Below are positions 1 to 11,058 of a stretch of 39,892 bases of DNA, in pieces; the stretch's first letter is position 1, and every line of letters begins with the position of its first letter. Below the pieces are notes generated by a model that made no database searches, was not told the DNA's origin, and was given only the letters and a program-made list of their open reading frames with translations. Both the position numbers and the translations under genes were made by a program. Origin of the DNA: Cudoniella acicularis (lineage: Eukaryota; Ascomycota; Leotiomycetes; Helotiales; Helotiaceae); the NCBI GenBank assembly GCA_013054445.1, contig JAAMPI010000388.1:1-39892 (forward strand), read 5' to 3'.

Positions 1-553
1 ACAACCATCGTGCTGAATCCGCCGCGCGCTCCCGCCGTCTTCTCGCGCTCCGGATCTTCATTTTACTGTTATTCTAGGCATGCTGCAGGTAAGCCATCCC
101 TCTCTATTCTCGGGCCAAGTGTCGTGTCGTGTCGTGTCGTGTCGTGGGGGTCGCGCCAAAGTAATTCACGCAAGCTCAACACCGGTCAAACGTGATATCG
201 TTGCAGAAGATTAGGGTGTTTCGCGCTCAGCACTGGTGTTATCGTCCCACAATCTGTCAAGTGAAGCCGGACCGCGCGCTGGTTTGTGCCCTCGCTGTCA
301 CCTCGCCGTCACCGTCTCTATCGCCATCAACCTCGACCGCGCGATTCCTTGATAAAGCTGTACATCATCCCTCTGCAAACAACGCCCGCCCATCCGGATC
401 TCTCTCCGTCTCGAACTACCCCTCCAACACCCGTCGCGTGTCTCTCCTGTCTCAATGTCCCGCTGCCCTCTGGCTTTCACGCAGAAGTTCGCAAAGCACA
501 AGCTGATAGTAATCCGCAGCATTTCCTTCAGTCACCAACAACAGTAGGCTGAT
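1..553 (+). promoter_or_regulatory. Upstream region and probable 5' UTR of the Pho85-type cyclin gene
   Basis: No convincing protein is seen here; the short open frames overlap each other and resemble no family. A GTGTC pentamer is repeated five times at 119-146. A GTAAGC donor at 89 (context GCAG/GTAAGC) and a TTGCAG acceptor ending at 206 could bound a 118-nt 5' UTR intron, which is common ahead of fungal regulatory genes. This intron is only a motif match. The pyrimidine-rich stretch 300-480 fits a fungal promoter or leader. Confidence 0.4.
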
Positions 554-2033
554 ATGGCCGCGGTGATCAGTGACTTCGGTAGTGATTTTGGCTCAGACTC
601 TTCGCGATCGCATTATCATCGCAGTCGGACGATGAGAACAGGATCGGGACAGCAGCGGTCTGCAGCTGAATCACCATACCGACAAACATCACGACCTGGA
701 CCTCCTCCAAGTCCCCGACCTCAGCCTCACGCTACGCCGATATCCACCGAAACTCCTCCTCCGAGCACACCATCGCGGGCGACACAACAAGCTTTGGGCA
801 GAGATATTGCAGGAGAAGTGACCAAAACGGAACAACCGCCGTCGCCACCTTTGAGCTCGAGCTCAAACCCGCTTTCTTACACAAGACAAAGGCTTACAAG
901 CCAAGAGAATTGGACAACAGCTTCTGGCAAAAATGAGCGTTCTCCTTATTCCGATAGTGTTACTGAAAAATACCAGCCTTCCAGTGGCATTGTCCAGCCG
1001 TTTTCGAGGCCAATGAGATCTCTGGATGACGTGAAGGGTTATACAGGAATCACGATACAGGTGCGGGATCTTGCTCATATCCAGAGCTTTGCGACCGAGG
1101 AATTCTTATCGAGAGCCAAACCGGGACGGTTACGAACAACAGATGATGCACCAGTTAGATATGAAATCAGTGATATGCCTACGGCAGATATCATCGAGAT
1201 GGTAGCGGGGCTTCTTACAAAAATTACGACGACTAATGATCAACAACATGACAGCCTCCACCGGCCTTTACCTTCTGGAGACACGGTTAACATGAGTGGG
1301 TTATCTTCCAGCGTTTTGGCTTTCCATGGGAAGAACGTGCCGAGTATTACAATTTTGAGTTATCTAAGCCGGATACATAAGTACTGTCCTACGACATATG
1401 AAGTTTTCTTGAGTCTGCTTGTTTACTTTGATCGCATGACAGAGCGGGTCAACGCATCACCAATGCAGAATTTGAATTTACGTCGAGACTCCATGGACCA
1501 AGATAATTCCCGCCCTTCCACTGGATACTCAGCAGATGGCTCAGACTTAGCAGATAGCCCGCCAAGTTCAAGAAGTATTCCAGAAATGGAAACGGACATG
1601 CAAAAAGCACAATACACTCATGCACCACCCCCTGAACCGGCAGCTACCTTTCCGCTGTCACACTTTTTTGTTGTGGACAGTTTTAATATCCATCGATTAG
1701 TTATTGCCGGAGTAACATGTGCCAGCAAGTTCTTTTCCGATGTGTTTTACACCAATTCGAGATATGCAAAGGTAGCTTGCTCCATCCCCTTTACATTGTA
1801 TTGACTGACCCATTATTCAGGTTGGCGGTCTTCCCCTTGCCGAACTAAACCATCTCGAACTCCAGTTCCTCCTCTTGAACGATTTCAGATTATCTGTTCC
1901 GGTTGAGGAACTCGAAGCGTATGGCACCATGCTGGTAGAATTTTACGCCAGGGAAGTCATTGCGCAAAGAAAAGGTGCAAAGTCAACAGCGTCTCAGATG
2001 GCATATCCAGATGATGGATCAAGGTCTCCTTGA
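554..2033 (+). CDS. Pho85-type (Pcl6/Pcl7-like) cyclin
   Basis: Two exons, 554-1771 and 1821-2033, joined by a 49-nt GT-AG intron in phase 0, give 476 aa. Residues 1-150 are low-complexity Ser/Pro-rich and probably disordered. The cyclin fold starts near residue 262 (PSITILSYLSRIHKYCPTT, then LLVYFDRM). It is interrupted by an acidic Ser-rich insert at about 298-365. It resumes with FNIHRLVIAG, ASKFFSDVFYTNSRYAKVGG and LNHLELQFLLLNDF across the splice. These phrases are typical of fungal cyclins that bind the Pho85/PhoA kinase in phosphate, glycogen and polarity control. The insert inside the box and the absence of a Cln/Clb motif favour the Pcl6/7 branch over Pho80/PREG itself. The ATG at 554 is the only one that keeps the whole frame. 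Partner and pathway are inferred from the family. Confidence 0.85.
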
Positions 2034-3780
2034 TTTCTAAATTGTGGCTGTGTGTAATATTGTAGATTTTTCAAAATTCGCTTTTATTGAAGCCGGGCAG
2101 TCATCAATGGAGGATCATTACACGTGGACAGGAATGCACTTCGTCATATTGGCGCTGCATGAGTCGGCGTTTTTTATTTTTGCCCTTTCACGAAACACAC
2201 ATAGACTTTCTCTCCTCTGTTGAGGCTCTTCCATTTCACAACCTTCGCCTCGGAACGATCACGCTACATCACACACCCGAGGTACTTGACCGAACTGTTA
2301 TCCGGAATCTCCCAATATTTCCTCCTTCCGAAAAACTTTTTTCACATGATGCGACCGACGACCACGAACACGATAAACAAAAAAAAGACTTCTCTCGGTC
2401 ACAGATGAGCCAGTTTTATCTTGCCTGGATTTAGCGACGATATTTTCTTCGGTTCTACATTTTCCCGCTTTTCCTGAAGTACCTTTGATGAACCATGCAG
2501 CGTTGATATCATGAGATGGGGGTTTCATGAGGGGTGGTGGGACGGGATGGAACGGCATTCATGCGATGAGACGACTCTTCTTTCGGCAGACTGGATAGAG
2601 GTCGGCGTTCGTCATTCGAGTTGGTGTTAGACGGATCGGATCTGGTGATAGGTGATAGGTACTTGGTAATAGGTAGCTGGGGCTGTTGTTTCTTTCTTTT
2701 CTTTGATAATGAACGGTGGATGTGGTGGCTCCGGGGGTGGCAGGGGAGTTATATCCCGGGGAGTGCGGTTGTTGGGTGTAGTGGTGGAAATTTGGAATAC
2801 GTGCGGATGTTGGCTTGTCGTGAAGATGATGATGGATAGTGGATGGGTGGGAAGCTGCAAGGCGTCGTGGAAATGGATGCATATATATGAAATGAATGAA
2901 TTGAAAATGAGTTCTCTCCACTGAAGACTATCGATTGCTGGTGTTTAGTGACGTACTGCTTGTAACCCCAAAGTAGGACTTCTAAGTGAGTAGCCGTTTT
3001 GTAAAGGCAAGTCGCCCACCGAATAACTTATAAAGAGCATTTCACTCTTTTCTCTTTTTTCCCTATTCCTCTCCATACGCTTTTCTACCTCTATCTCCGA
3101 TTTTCTATTTACTCGCCAACAGGGTTTAGTGCCATATTCCCGTCCACCATCCCCGAGTTTCTTTTCATCTCCTGAATCTTCTTATACACATTATCTTGAG
3201 CTTTTGAGCTTTTAAAGCAGTAATCTACTTAGCCTATCTTAACTTTCTGTTTTTATGAACAGCAAACTGTTGGTTTGATGTATCTAAATAGTGTGCGTTT
3301 GTCGATAATAATCTTACATCATAAAAGCAAAGCAAACCCAAATAATTTTAAGTTCCAAGTGGAATGTGCCAAAAGCATGTTCATGAGAGCGGAAACGAAT
3401 AAATTTGGTTTGGAAATGGTCTTGAAGTTTGTGAGCTGTTGTGGTAATGTGAGGATTTTAGGCAAGTTTAGGAAGAGGGGAGGGGAATTGAGAATCGTGA
3501 TATAGAGTTTTTAGAGCTGCGGTCTTGTTTTTCTGCGTGGCTTGGAGGGAGATGGTTTTGAGATTTTGAATTGTTATTTTATTGCGAATTATTTTTAGTC
3601 AAGAGAGGTAAGAGGGTGTTTGTAATGTTGAGTTTTTGGAGCTGGGTTTGCCCGGTTTGAAATGGGATAGTAGTGAGATTTGCGAGTGGTTATCCTACTG
3701 TGAATTGCCCATGTAACTTTTATATCGAAAGCTCTGATGGAGCACGACACCTAGCTCTGGAAGTGGCTCCTGCTAGCATG
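2034..3780. other. Intergenic region, no recognisable gene
   Basis: The stretch between the cyclin and the first BTB gene holds only short overlapping frames with no family likeness. Around 2640-2680 there is a short GATAGGT-rich repeat. Around 3029-3035 a TATAAAG box is followed by about 120 nt of strongly pyrimidine-rich sequence (3040-3110), the look of a fungal core promoter. No credible coding sequence follows, so it may drive a non-coding transcript or be a promoter relic. Confidence 0.4.
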
Positions 3781-4771
3781 TCACCTTATGGCCGAAAACA
3801 TTTCGTTTAAAAAAAAAGCTGCCCAATCCTGGCCAAGGATTGCATTTTGTAGCCCAGAATTTATTTCTGGCAAAACCACCACATCCCGCCTTGCACCTTG
3901 CGGCTCTACCTTCACGGTCTTACCATTCTCAGCACCACCCTCCGTCTCCTCCACCTCACCGTCCTCAGCGTTATCATACTCTTGACCTTCGCATGGCTCC
4001 CCCACAGGGTGGCGATGAAAAAAACACCGGGGATATGAAGCATACCCAACTCTCCTCCTCGGATCCGCAACTTCCTTCCTATACACCCTGAACAGTCTCA
4101 GCAAGTCATGATACAACTCGAAATTATCTTTACTCATTTCCCGCAAGTCCCGCAATTCGTCGCGCTGTAGGCTGAACATTTGATCGCGAGCATCGCCTTC
4201 CCTGATCTCTCCTTCCTCGCCGGCGTGCTGTTATTTGTGCCTTACGTGGTGATCGTACACGTGTACATGGCAGGCGAGGCGTCTTAGCGCTGAATTTTCC
4301 GCTCTCTTCTGGTAAATGAGAAACACATGATGCGGATCAATGAAGCGGTTCTCCATTAAAGATATTTCTTGAATATGATCCACCGTCTTATCCATCAACG
4401 GCACATTTTCCATTTTTTCGGCAAAGCAATAGAGAGTGTATAAGTCTATAAGGTGGCGTTTGCGGTCGCGTAAGGAAGTTAAGGGAAGGGTGCTGCGGTA
4501 GAGATAGTTGATGAAAAGTGAGAATGCTTTAGGGCACTCATCCGGAATGTAGATTTCAGACTCCTCTTCGGAGAATAATAGGTCTTTGAAGTAGTCTGAT
4601 GAGGTGGAGCAGAGTTTCGTGGAGGAGGAATTCTTTGCGTTTTAGGCCGACGTAGAGGGCGATCGTTTTGTGGCCGAGGGCGCTGTGGGTTTGTGTTAGT
4701 ATGTATGTGTGCGGATTACGCGGGGGGTTTGTTGGAACTTACTCCCCGAGGAATTTGGGTGTTGTGGCCAT
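3781..4771 (-). pseudogene. BTB/POZ-domain gene A, broken by a frameshift and a stop
   Basis: First and most decayed-looking neighbour of gene B. The start is ATG at 4771. Exon 1 (4771-4743) encodes MATTPKFLG and is followed by a 60-nt GT-AG intron (4683-4742) in the same phase and place as in gene B. Exon 2 opens with ALYVGLKRKEFLLHE, then the frame is lost at about 4608-4622. The other frame continues the BTB fold (LCSTSSDYFKDLLF, EIYIPDECPKAF, INYLYRSTLP). An in-frame TAA at 4231-4233 then separates the BTB part from a charged C-terminal part (about 4179-3781; DELRDLREMSKDNFELYHDL, then FFHRHPVGEPC, similar to CVFHSHPEDNC in gene B). Two lesions make this a likely pseudogene unless they are sequencing errors. 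BTB domains in general mediate dimerisation and Cullin-3 binding; no function is known for this family. Confidence 0.7.
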
Positions 4772-6366
4772 AGTATATTGAGATTTTATTGAGAATCGTT
4801 TGAGGTAGCGACTGAAAGAACTAGTCAAGATGAACTTGATATGAAGTTTAGGAATTTAAAGGAAAGTCTTCAAAAAGTGAGCGGATCAAGACGGCGGTGA
4901 TATTTGTTGTATCGATGGAAATTCAGAAAAGAATTAAAGAAAGGGAAACCAAGGGAATCCTTCATTTTCCTCATGCCTGCTTGCGTGCACTAAAATAGTC
5001 AAAGTCTCTCCCTACTGCCATGTGTCACTTTAGAGCAATTATGACGGTTCATCCGCTAGACTCACAATTTCTACCAAAGAATACTGGTTTCTTAAGCTTA
5101 AAGTTAGTTATACCATACCTTTCTTAGTACCATTATCCTTGGTTACCCGTCCTTGCAAGTTCTTGGGTAGCGATTCTGGTTTTTCCGTTGGAGTTGGGGC
5201 AAAAATGCTAGATCATGTGATGCGCTACCGAACCGTGGAAAGGGGGCATCTTTTGTGGCCCACGACTTTTTCCTCTGGAACAAGAAAGTTATTTATTGTG
5301 ATTAGACATTATATGAATAGATATTAAGTAAAAAATCGTAGATGCCTGTAATTGAATATTCGCAGTTCACTATATATCACAAAGCGCTTCATCAGTGTTT
5401 GCGCAGAATTATAGGGTGTACTCGCTAAGTTAAAGGCTGTAGTCGCCGAAATTTCAGGGCCGCCCCACTAAGACTTGGTGATGCGCATTTTCACCACCAC
5501 TGCAAACACTGGGGAGACACGCTAAACACTTTAGCATTGTAGACTTCCACGATACGTAATTATTTTCAAACAGTAATTTAAATGTAATTGATTAAGTCCA
5601 TTTACTTGCCACTGAATTCTAGGATTATAGATTATGTGGCTGTTTTAATCTTTCTAAGTGTCGATGGCCAGCCTTTCGTGATACGGTTGATAAATTTTGG
5701 TGACTGTGCGCTGAAATGACCTGTAATTTAGCGAACGCAGCGCCAGTGGCAAGGAACTCAAAACACTTTGATATTATGGGCTTTTGCTGTACACGATGGT
5801 GTAGAAACTATGAACATAGTATGGGAGATGGAGTTAATTTCCTTAGAACTTAATTTTACGGTCATCGATTGAGTGGTTGTTTTGATATTTTTGAGTGTCG
5901 CTGACTGTCTTTCTTCGGCTCCATGGGTGTTACGAAGAAACTTTTATGACTGATATTATTGAGTAGTAACAAGTATCCTGTAATAGCCGGGCCATTTGAA
6001 AAATATCAGAGGAAGAAGAACACATCTAAAATTCTTCTACTGTTATCTGTTTTGCAAGCTTTGGCGTTTATATGCCACGCACTGAGACGCCCATTTGTTT
6101 TGTTCGAGCTTTAAAGGCTTCCCGTTTTTCAGTTTTAGGACGGTCTGACGAGGATTTTGGAGTCTTGATTTTGTTTTGGTTTTAGAAACCAGATTTGCTA
6201 TTTTGTGATATTTTGTTTCCGTCGTAGCCTTCCATTATGTTCCTTGAAGACCCATGTTCAATTTCACAGTCCCCTCCGATTCCATCCCATTGATTCCAAA
6301 GTCTCAAATGTACTAGGCATTCCTTCTTCTACTTCAAGTTGAGGGTGGTTTGGCTTCAGGTTTCGG
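4772..6366. other. Intergenic region with a possible diverged duplication
   Basis: No gene is recognised. Two segments, roughly 5524-5728 and 5760-5985, share ordered blocks: AAACACTTT near each start, a TGGNTGTTTT block followed by GAGTGTCG/AAGTGTCG, a GACTG block, and CCTGTAAT at the end. This suggests an old tandem duplication of about 235 nt. The resemblance is loose and was judged by eye. Confidence 0.25.
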
Positions 6367-7162
6367 CTATTTGCAATTATCTTCCGGATGTGAGTGGAAG
6401 ACGCAGCGGTTGTTTGATTCCTCCATCTGGCCATTGCGAGGGTTCCAGAGGCAGTCACTCGTCTCCCATGTAAGCATCCGCACTTGGAAGCTTAATGATA
6501 TCTCAAAATTTTCCTTGCTGATATCCCAAACGTATTTGAGGTCGTCCAAGTTTAAATCACTTGCTTTGACTTCTAGTTTCCTGCCCTTCTCTCTGTGAAG
6601 GAAGATGTCAACCATCAACCAGATGATAAATTTTGGAAGTTTTTCCATCCATGAAAACTTTGAAAAGACTTCCAGGACAATATCTTTACTAATAAAAGCG
6701 TCACCAACATTGCCATTTGTCTCTAATTCCTTTGCAAGTATTTGAATACTGTCCATGGTTTTGTCCTTGAGAGTAGGAATGCAAAGCTTGTCTGCCAAGA
6801 TGTACAAACGGTAAAGGTCGGGGATATGCGCCTCGGTGAAGGTGGTTGGAAGAGTAGAACGGTAGATCCAATCGACGAGAAAAAAGAAAGCTCCTGGACT
6901 GTCCTCCGGCAAGTACATCTCTCCTTCTTGGCTTTCTTTGAATCCTCCATTGAAGCCTTTGGCGAAGAAATCGGAGGTCTTGCAGAGCAAATCTTTGTGG
7001 ACTAGGAACTCCTTGCGCTTTTCACCAACGTAGATTTTGACGGTTTGATTTCCGAGCGCTCTGTAATGTGCAAGTTAGTATTAGGATAGCAAATGTATCA
7101 TAGTAGTAAACTTACTCTCCGAGGAAATTTGCTGTTGTACTTGACGTGCTAGTATTCGCCAT
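6367..7162 (-). CDS. BTB/POZ-domain protein B
   Basis: Intact two-exon gene of 246 aa: exon 1 7162-7116, a 55-nt GT-AG intron (7061-7115) with a CTAAC branch site, exon 2 7060-6367. After a short Ser/Thr-rich leader the BTB fold runs from about residue 20 to 125: TVKIYVGEKRKEFLVHKDLL, KTSDFFAKGF, MYLPEDSPGAF, VDWIYRSTLP, then LYRLYILADKLCIPTLKDK. The following half is helical (BACK-like position) and ends in a Cys/His-rich tail, CVFHSHPEDNC. It is the closest paralogue of broken gene A: same intron, same core phrases. The likely role is a dimerising or Cullin-3 adaptor protein, from general BTB knowledge; the substrate is unknown. The ATG at 7162 is chosen because it precedes the conserved intron. 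Confidence 0.75.
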
Positions 7163-9094
7163 TCTGACCTGTCGCGTGTTGTGTTTGCTAAAGAGATCGT
7201 TCAATTTGCGATGAGATTGCTTAGTAGACATGGTATCAGCTTCGATTGACGGGATGGACACCGGGGGTTCAACTCACTCGACTTGTTCTATTCTCTGATG
7301 GAGTATTGAAGGATCTCTGAGATTGCGTAGAGCAGAGTCGAAGTCGAGAGGTCGACCTGATGGTTTGGGGGAGGGAGAGACAAGGTGGCGAGGATTTGAT
7401 GGGTTAATTGACTTGAAGAATATTCAGCGAAGAACTTCCCAGCGGGGAAGAGATTCTGGCAGGAATTAATTAAGCCCTTTCAGGTTCGTGGGAAAAGTGG
7501 CAATAGTTCTCAAAAGTGAATGTGTCAACGAGTCCGGAGGCTTGATGCTGAACGACCCTGCATCCGAATGGCATCTTTGTAAATTTTCAACGGTTCATGC
7601 CAAGATCTACCTTCCAGTAGCGCTTAGAATAAAATGCCGTTGCTGTACTGTGACTCCTTTCCGGCAAGTCAAAGACTCATCGTGAGAATTCTCATGAAGT
7701 TGAGGCTGGTTCCGGAAGCTTCATATTTGAATTTTCAGTGGTCTTTGAGAACCACAGGAAAAAATCCAATTAATCTTTATTGTATAGAGTATCTTGAATA
7801 ACCAAGAGAACCTAGGAAGTATTTCACAGAATCTCCTTGAGGCTGGATCCGAAAATCTTGCATTCTAAGGCTCAAAAGTATGTGGTCCGTGCCATGAACC
7901 AGCCCGCAATACTTGAAAGAGTAACTTCTGTCACACCATTAGAGAAAATTGAAAACATATTTCAAGAAATAATATTATTTCTTCTTCTAATTCAATTATG
8001 TGATTACTAGTATTAATTGGCGGCCATTTAAATACTCTGAAGTGTTTAAGGCGATTTTGACCTGAGGGCCACCAGCCACACAGATGGGCCCATATAATCG
8101 AATTTTTAGAGCTATGCAAAAGGACCCCTTATGCAAGATCAAAAGCTTCCAAGATCTAAAAAGCGTGTTATTTGTAAATAGCGGAAATAAGGTTCAAAAC
8201 GAAGGACAGTTCTTAAGGACAACATGGCATAACGCGAAAGGGGGATAAATTAAACGACATTAAGAAAGGGGCATTATTCTGATGGCAAAAGAATTTCTTC
8301 ATGTGGAACTAAATAACTAATTTTATCTGGTGATAACTAGACGCCCATAACAAGGTTTTCATGTTGGATTAGGTCTGATAAGCTATTGAAGGTTTAAATA
8401 AGTAATTTTGTTCGGAAACTGCAGCTTATGCGCTACAATTTTTCCGACTGCCCCTGACGGCTAAGAGGTTGTTACTTTCTTGCGCGCATTATTTCGAGAA
8501 AAATTTCAAATCCATGGTCTGTGCATTTTGTTACACGTACGGTTAGTCAATTGTTCAAGAATTAAAAACAACAGAAATGATGGTGCAAATGTTGGTTGTA
8601 GATCACGGTACCTTTGCGCAGCTGCTCACTATTCTCTAGTGACTCGCACGCTGTAATTTAGCGAATGAACACTGAATTACAGGCAGCTGCGCCCCGTATT
8701 TTCAAGCCAGAAGCCAAGCAAAGCGAGCCGGACAATAGTGTGTGCCTCGTGAACCCACCCTCAACACTTCGAGGAACAGCAACTGTCGTACTGCGAGTAA
8801 TTATTGAAACGGACAGAAATGGTACTACCCTCTGGTGTAGTATTTGTTAGCTTGCTAGGATTTCTGTAGAGCTGCTGGTTATTTAAGTGCTTTTAAGTGT
8901 TCTGTGCGATTACTTGATTGCGAACTCACCGAACTATTATCAAGGAATCGGACCGTCCTGCATTCACACTAGACTTAACTCCGATGTCACAGAAAGACTC
9001 AACATTTGATTTCAGTTATGTTATAAAAGGCCTTCTTATTAAAGTGTGGTAAGTTCTTAATATACAAGTACACCTACCAGAGCAATATCGGTTT
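7163..9094. other. Intergenic region, no recognisable gene
   Basis: The first 250 nt upstream of gene B are presumably its promoter. The rest has only short frames without family likeness. The 15-mer CTGTAATTTAGCGAA occurs at about 5731 and again at about 8653 in the other gene-poor spacer, which may reflect spacer duplication accompanying duplication of the BTB genes. Confidence 0.3.
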
Positions 9095-10026
9095 CTAGAT
9101 GCGACGATCTAATCCCATCTCCAGGAAATTCGAATTCACACCTTTCCTAGCTAATGCAACTTCACTCGCGGTGATCACCCATTTCTTTTCCCAGAAGCTC
9201 TTCATGACCTTCTTATGCTCTCGCTTCCTCCCCTTGCAAAAACATAAAGGCTCTTTATAGATCCCCGCTTTCTCCGCCCTTTCCTGGTTTTCCTCGACCT
9301 GCTCACAAACCAAGCAAAAGATCTCGTCAATGATCACGCTCGGCATTAATTCAGCCAGCGGGTCCCTTTGATAGGGCCGAGCTTTCCATAACAAAAAGGC
9401 GGCCCACGCAATTTTGAAAATTTTCATCCGAAGTTTAGAATTCTCGTTGGTCTTGATCCAGCACTCCTTTAAAAGCGCTCTCGAAGGGAGCACTCTGGTA
9501 TCTTTGAACACTTGCCATAACATATTCGTAGCCACGTGCTGGAGTTCAGTCATGAGATAACAGTCTGCAAGGTGGAAAAGGTTCACAAGATAGATGTATC
9601 TATTTTCAACACTGAGGTCCGAGGGAAGGCTGACTGTCTTGGCATACATCCATTGCATAAGAAGTCGAAATATACATGGAGAAAAATCCTCGACACAGAA
9701 AGTTTGGAGTTGGGATTCGAGGAAGGGAGATGTGAAAGCGGCGGCAAAGACAACTGATGCATGGCAGGCGACTTCTTGGTGGACCATGAAGTCCTCGAGG
9801 ATGGGGAACTTGCCAACCTTAAAAGTGACGAATGTGCACGGATTTCTACGCGTGATGTTAGTATTTGAAATTAAAATTTGAGTTCACTGGGAAGAGCTCA
9901 CTTGAATTGCGGCACTTCAGTTTGGTGATTGGTACGAAAATTCGTGTTGGGCGCCGCGGCGGCGGCGGAGGAGGAGGTCGTGTCGGACTCCTGGTCTGAG
10001 TACGCAGAACTCTCTGTGCTAGACAT
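9095..10026 (-). CDS. BTB/POZ-domain protein C
   Basis: Intact two-exon gene of 291 aa: exon 1 10026-9902, a 56-nt GT-AG intron (9846-9901) with an ACTAAC branch site, exon 2 9845-9095. The leader is low-complexity (Ser then Ala runs from a GCC/TCC triplet stretch at about 9957-9978). The BTB core follows the splice: NPCTFVTFKVGKFPILEDFM, HQEVACHASVVFAAAFTSPF, then a CIFRLLMQWMYAK block and a LVNLFHLADCYLMTELQ block. The C-terminal half is Lys/Arg-rich. The intron sits just before the BTB core in phase 2, as in A and B, which supports common descent. The core is diverged from A/B and from D/E, so it is a separate branch of the array. Molecular function is unknown beyond the domain. Confidence 0.72.
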
Positions 10027-11058
10027 ATTTCTGGCGGTCATAAGGACTCAAGGCCACGACAGAAATCGACTTCTATTCGGCAGACGCGTCTGTTCTTTAC
10101 AATAATCTTATGCGAATTGGGCGCTGCTGCCTGGGCAGCCTAGCTCTACGGCTCTGTAGCGTGATTGTTAATCTTCGGCGCAATATCATTGCTGGCAACG
10201 TACAACGATATGGCAACAGTATATTGTGGTGAAAATCAGGCATATATTGTTGCGTTGAGGTTGTGGAGAGATCGCGTCGAGAAGAAGTGTTGTTTGTGAA
10301 AAGGTTAAGAGTGAGTGGCAAGGAAAGCAGCGACACATAATTTGTCGCGAAACACGTGACTATAAGAATGCGGGCCGGCCCATATGGCTCACCTTAAACA
10401 CTTTAAAACCATAAACTAACCATGAAATAAAAATGTAAGCCAATAAAAAGTATGAAATAAAAAGTTTACTATGTTTTTTCCCCCCCCACATCTCTTGCAA
10501 ATTTGGGTGCCACCAGCGGAAAAAGGTCCTTTCCTGACTACTTAATCTCCTTCGTGTGAATTTCCCTCCTCGTGTGAGGGATTCTCAAAGGGTCATATTC
10601 CCGCATGAAAATCTCAAAGGTAAAGGTCGAGCACCCTATTTCGAGATGCTTAAAACCTTTAAAAATAAGCCTCAAATATATTATCAGTGCGTCGGTAGAA
10701 AGAAACAAAAGCTTACGGAAGCGGTGTTTCATTTAGAAATTGATATTTATTGCTGTTTCTATTGTTAAAATGCCTCTATGGCGTTATATGGACGCCCAAT
10801 CCTTTATGGTTTATCACAAGTGTTACATCTCTTGTGAGATGCTAATGTAAAGAAATATCCTGAATCTTGACTCCCCTCTCTGCTGCATGGCCTGAAGACC
10901 ATGGCCCAAAATCCGTAGAAAGAAATACCTAGCACCAAGTGATCAAGATAACCTCGTTAGGATATCTATCGCCTCAATCTCTGATATACCCCCCGGCAAG
11001 CCGAAGCAATCAACATTCAATGGTCGCCTCCCCTTCCACCACAAAGTCGCCAAGAAAT
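10027..11058. other. Intergenic region between BTB genes C and D
   Basis: The upstream 300 nt presumably hold the promoter of gene C. A C8 run lies at about 10482-10489. Remaining frames are short and unlike any family. Nothing else is seen. Confidence 0.4.

Noticed and set aside
2559..2924. Overlapping open frames on both strands downstream of the Pho85-type cyclin
   Set aside because: Low-complexity His/Pro or Gly/Trp-rich translations with no family motif; they come from compositional bias in the spacer.
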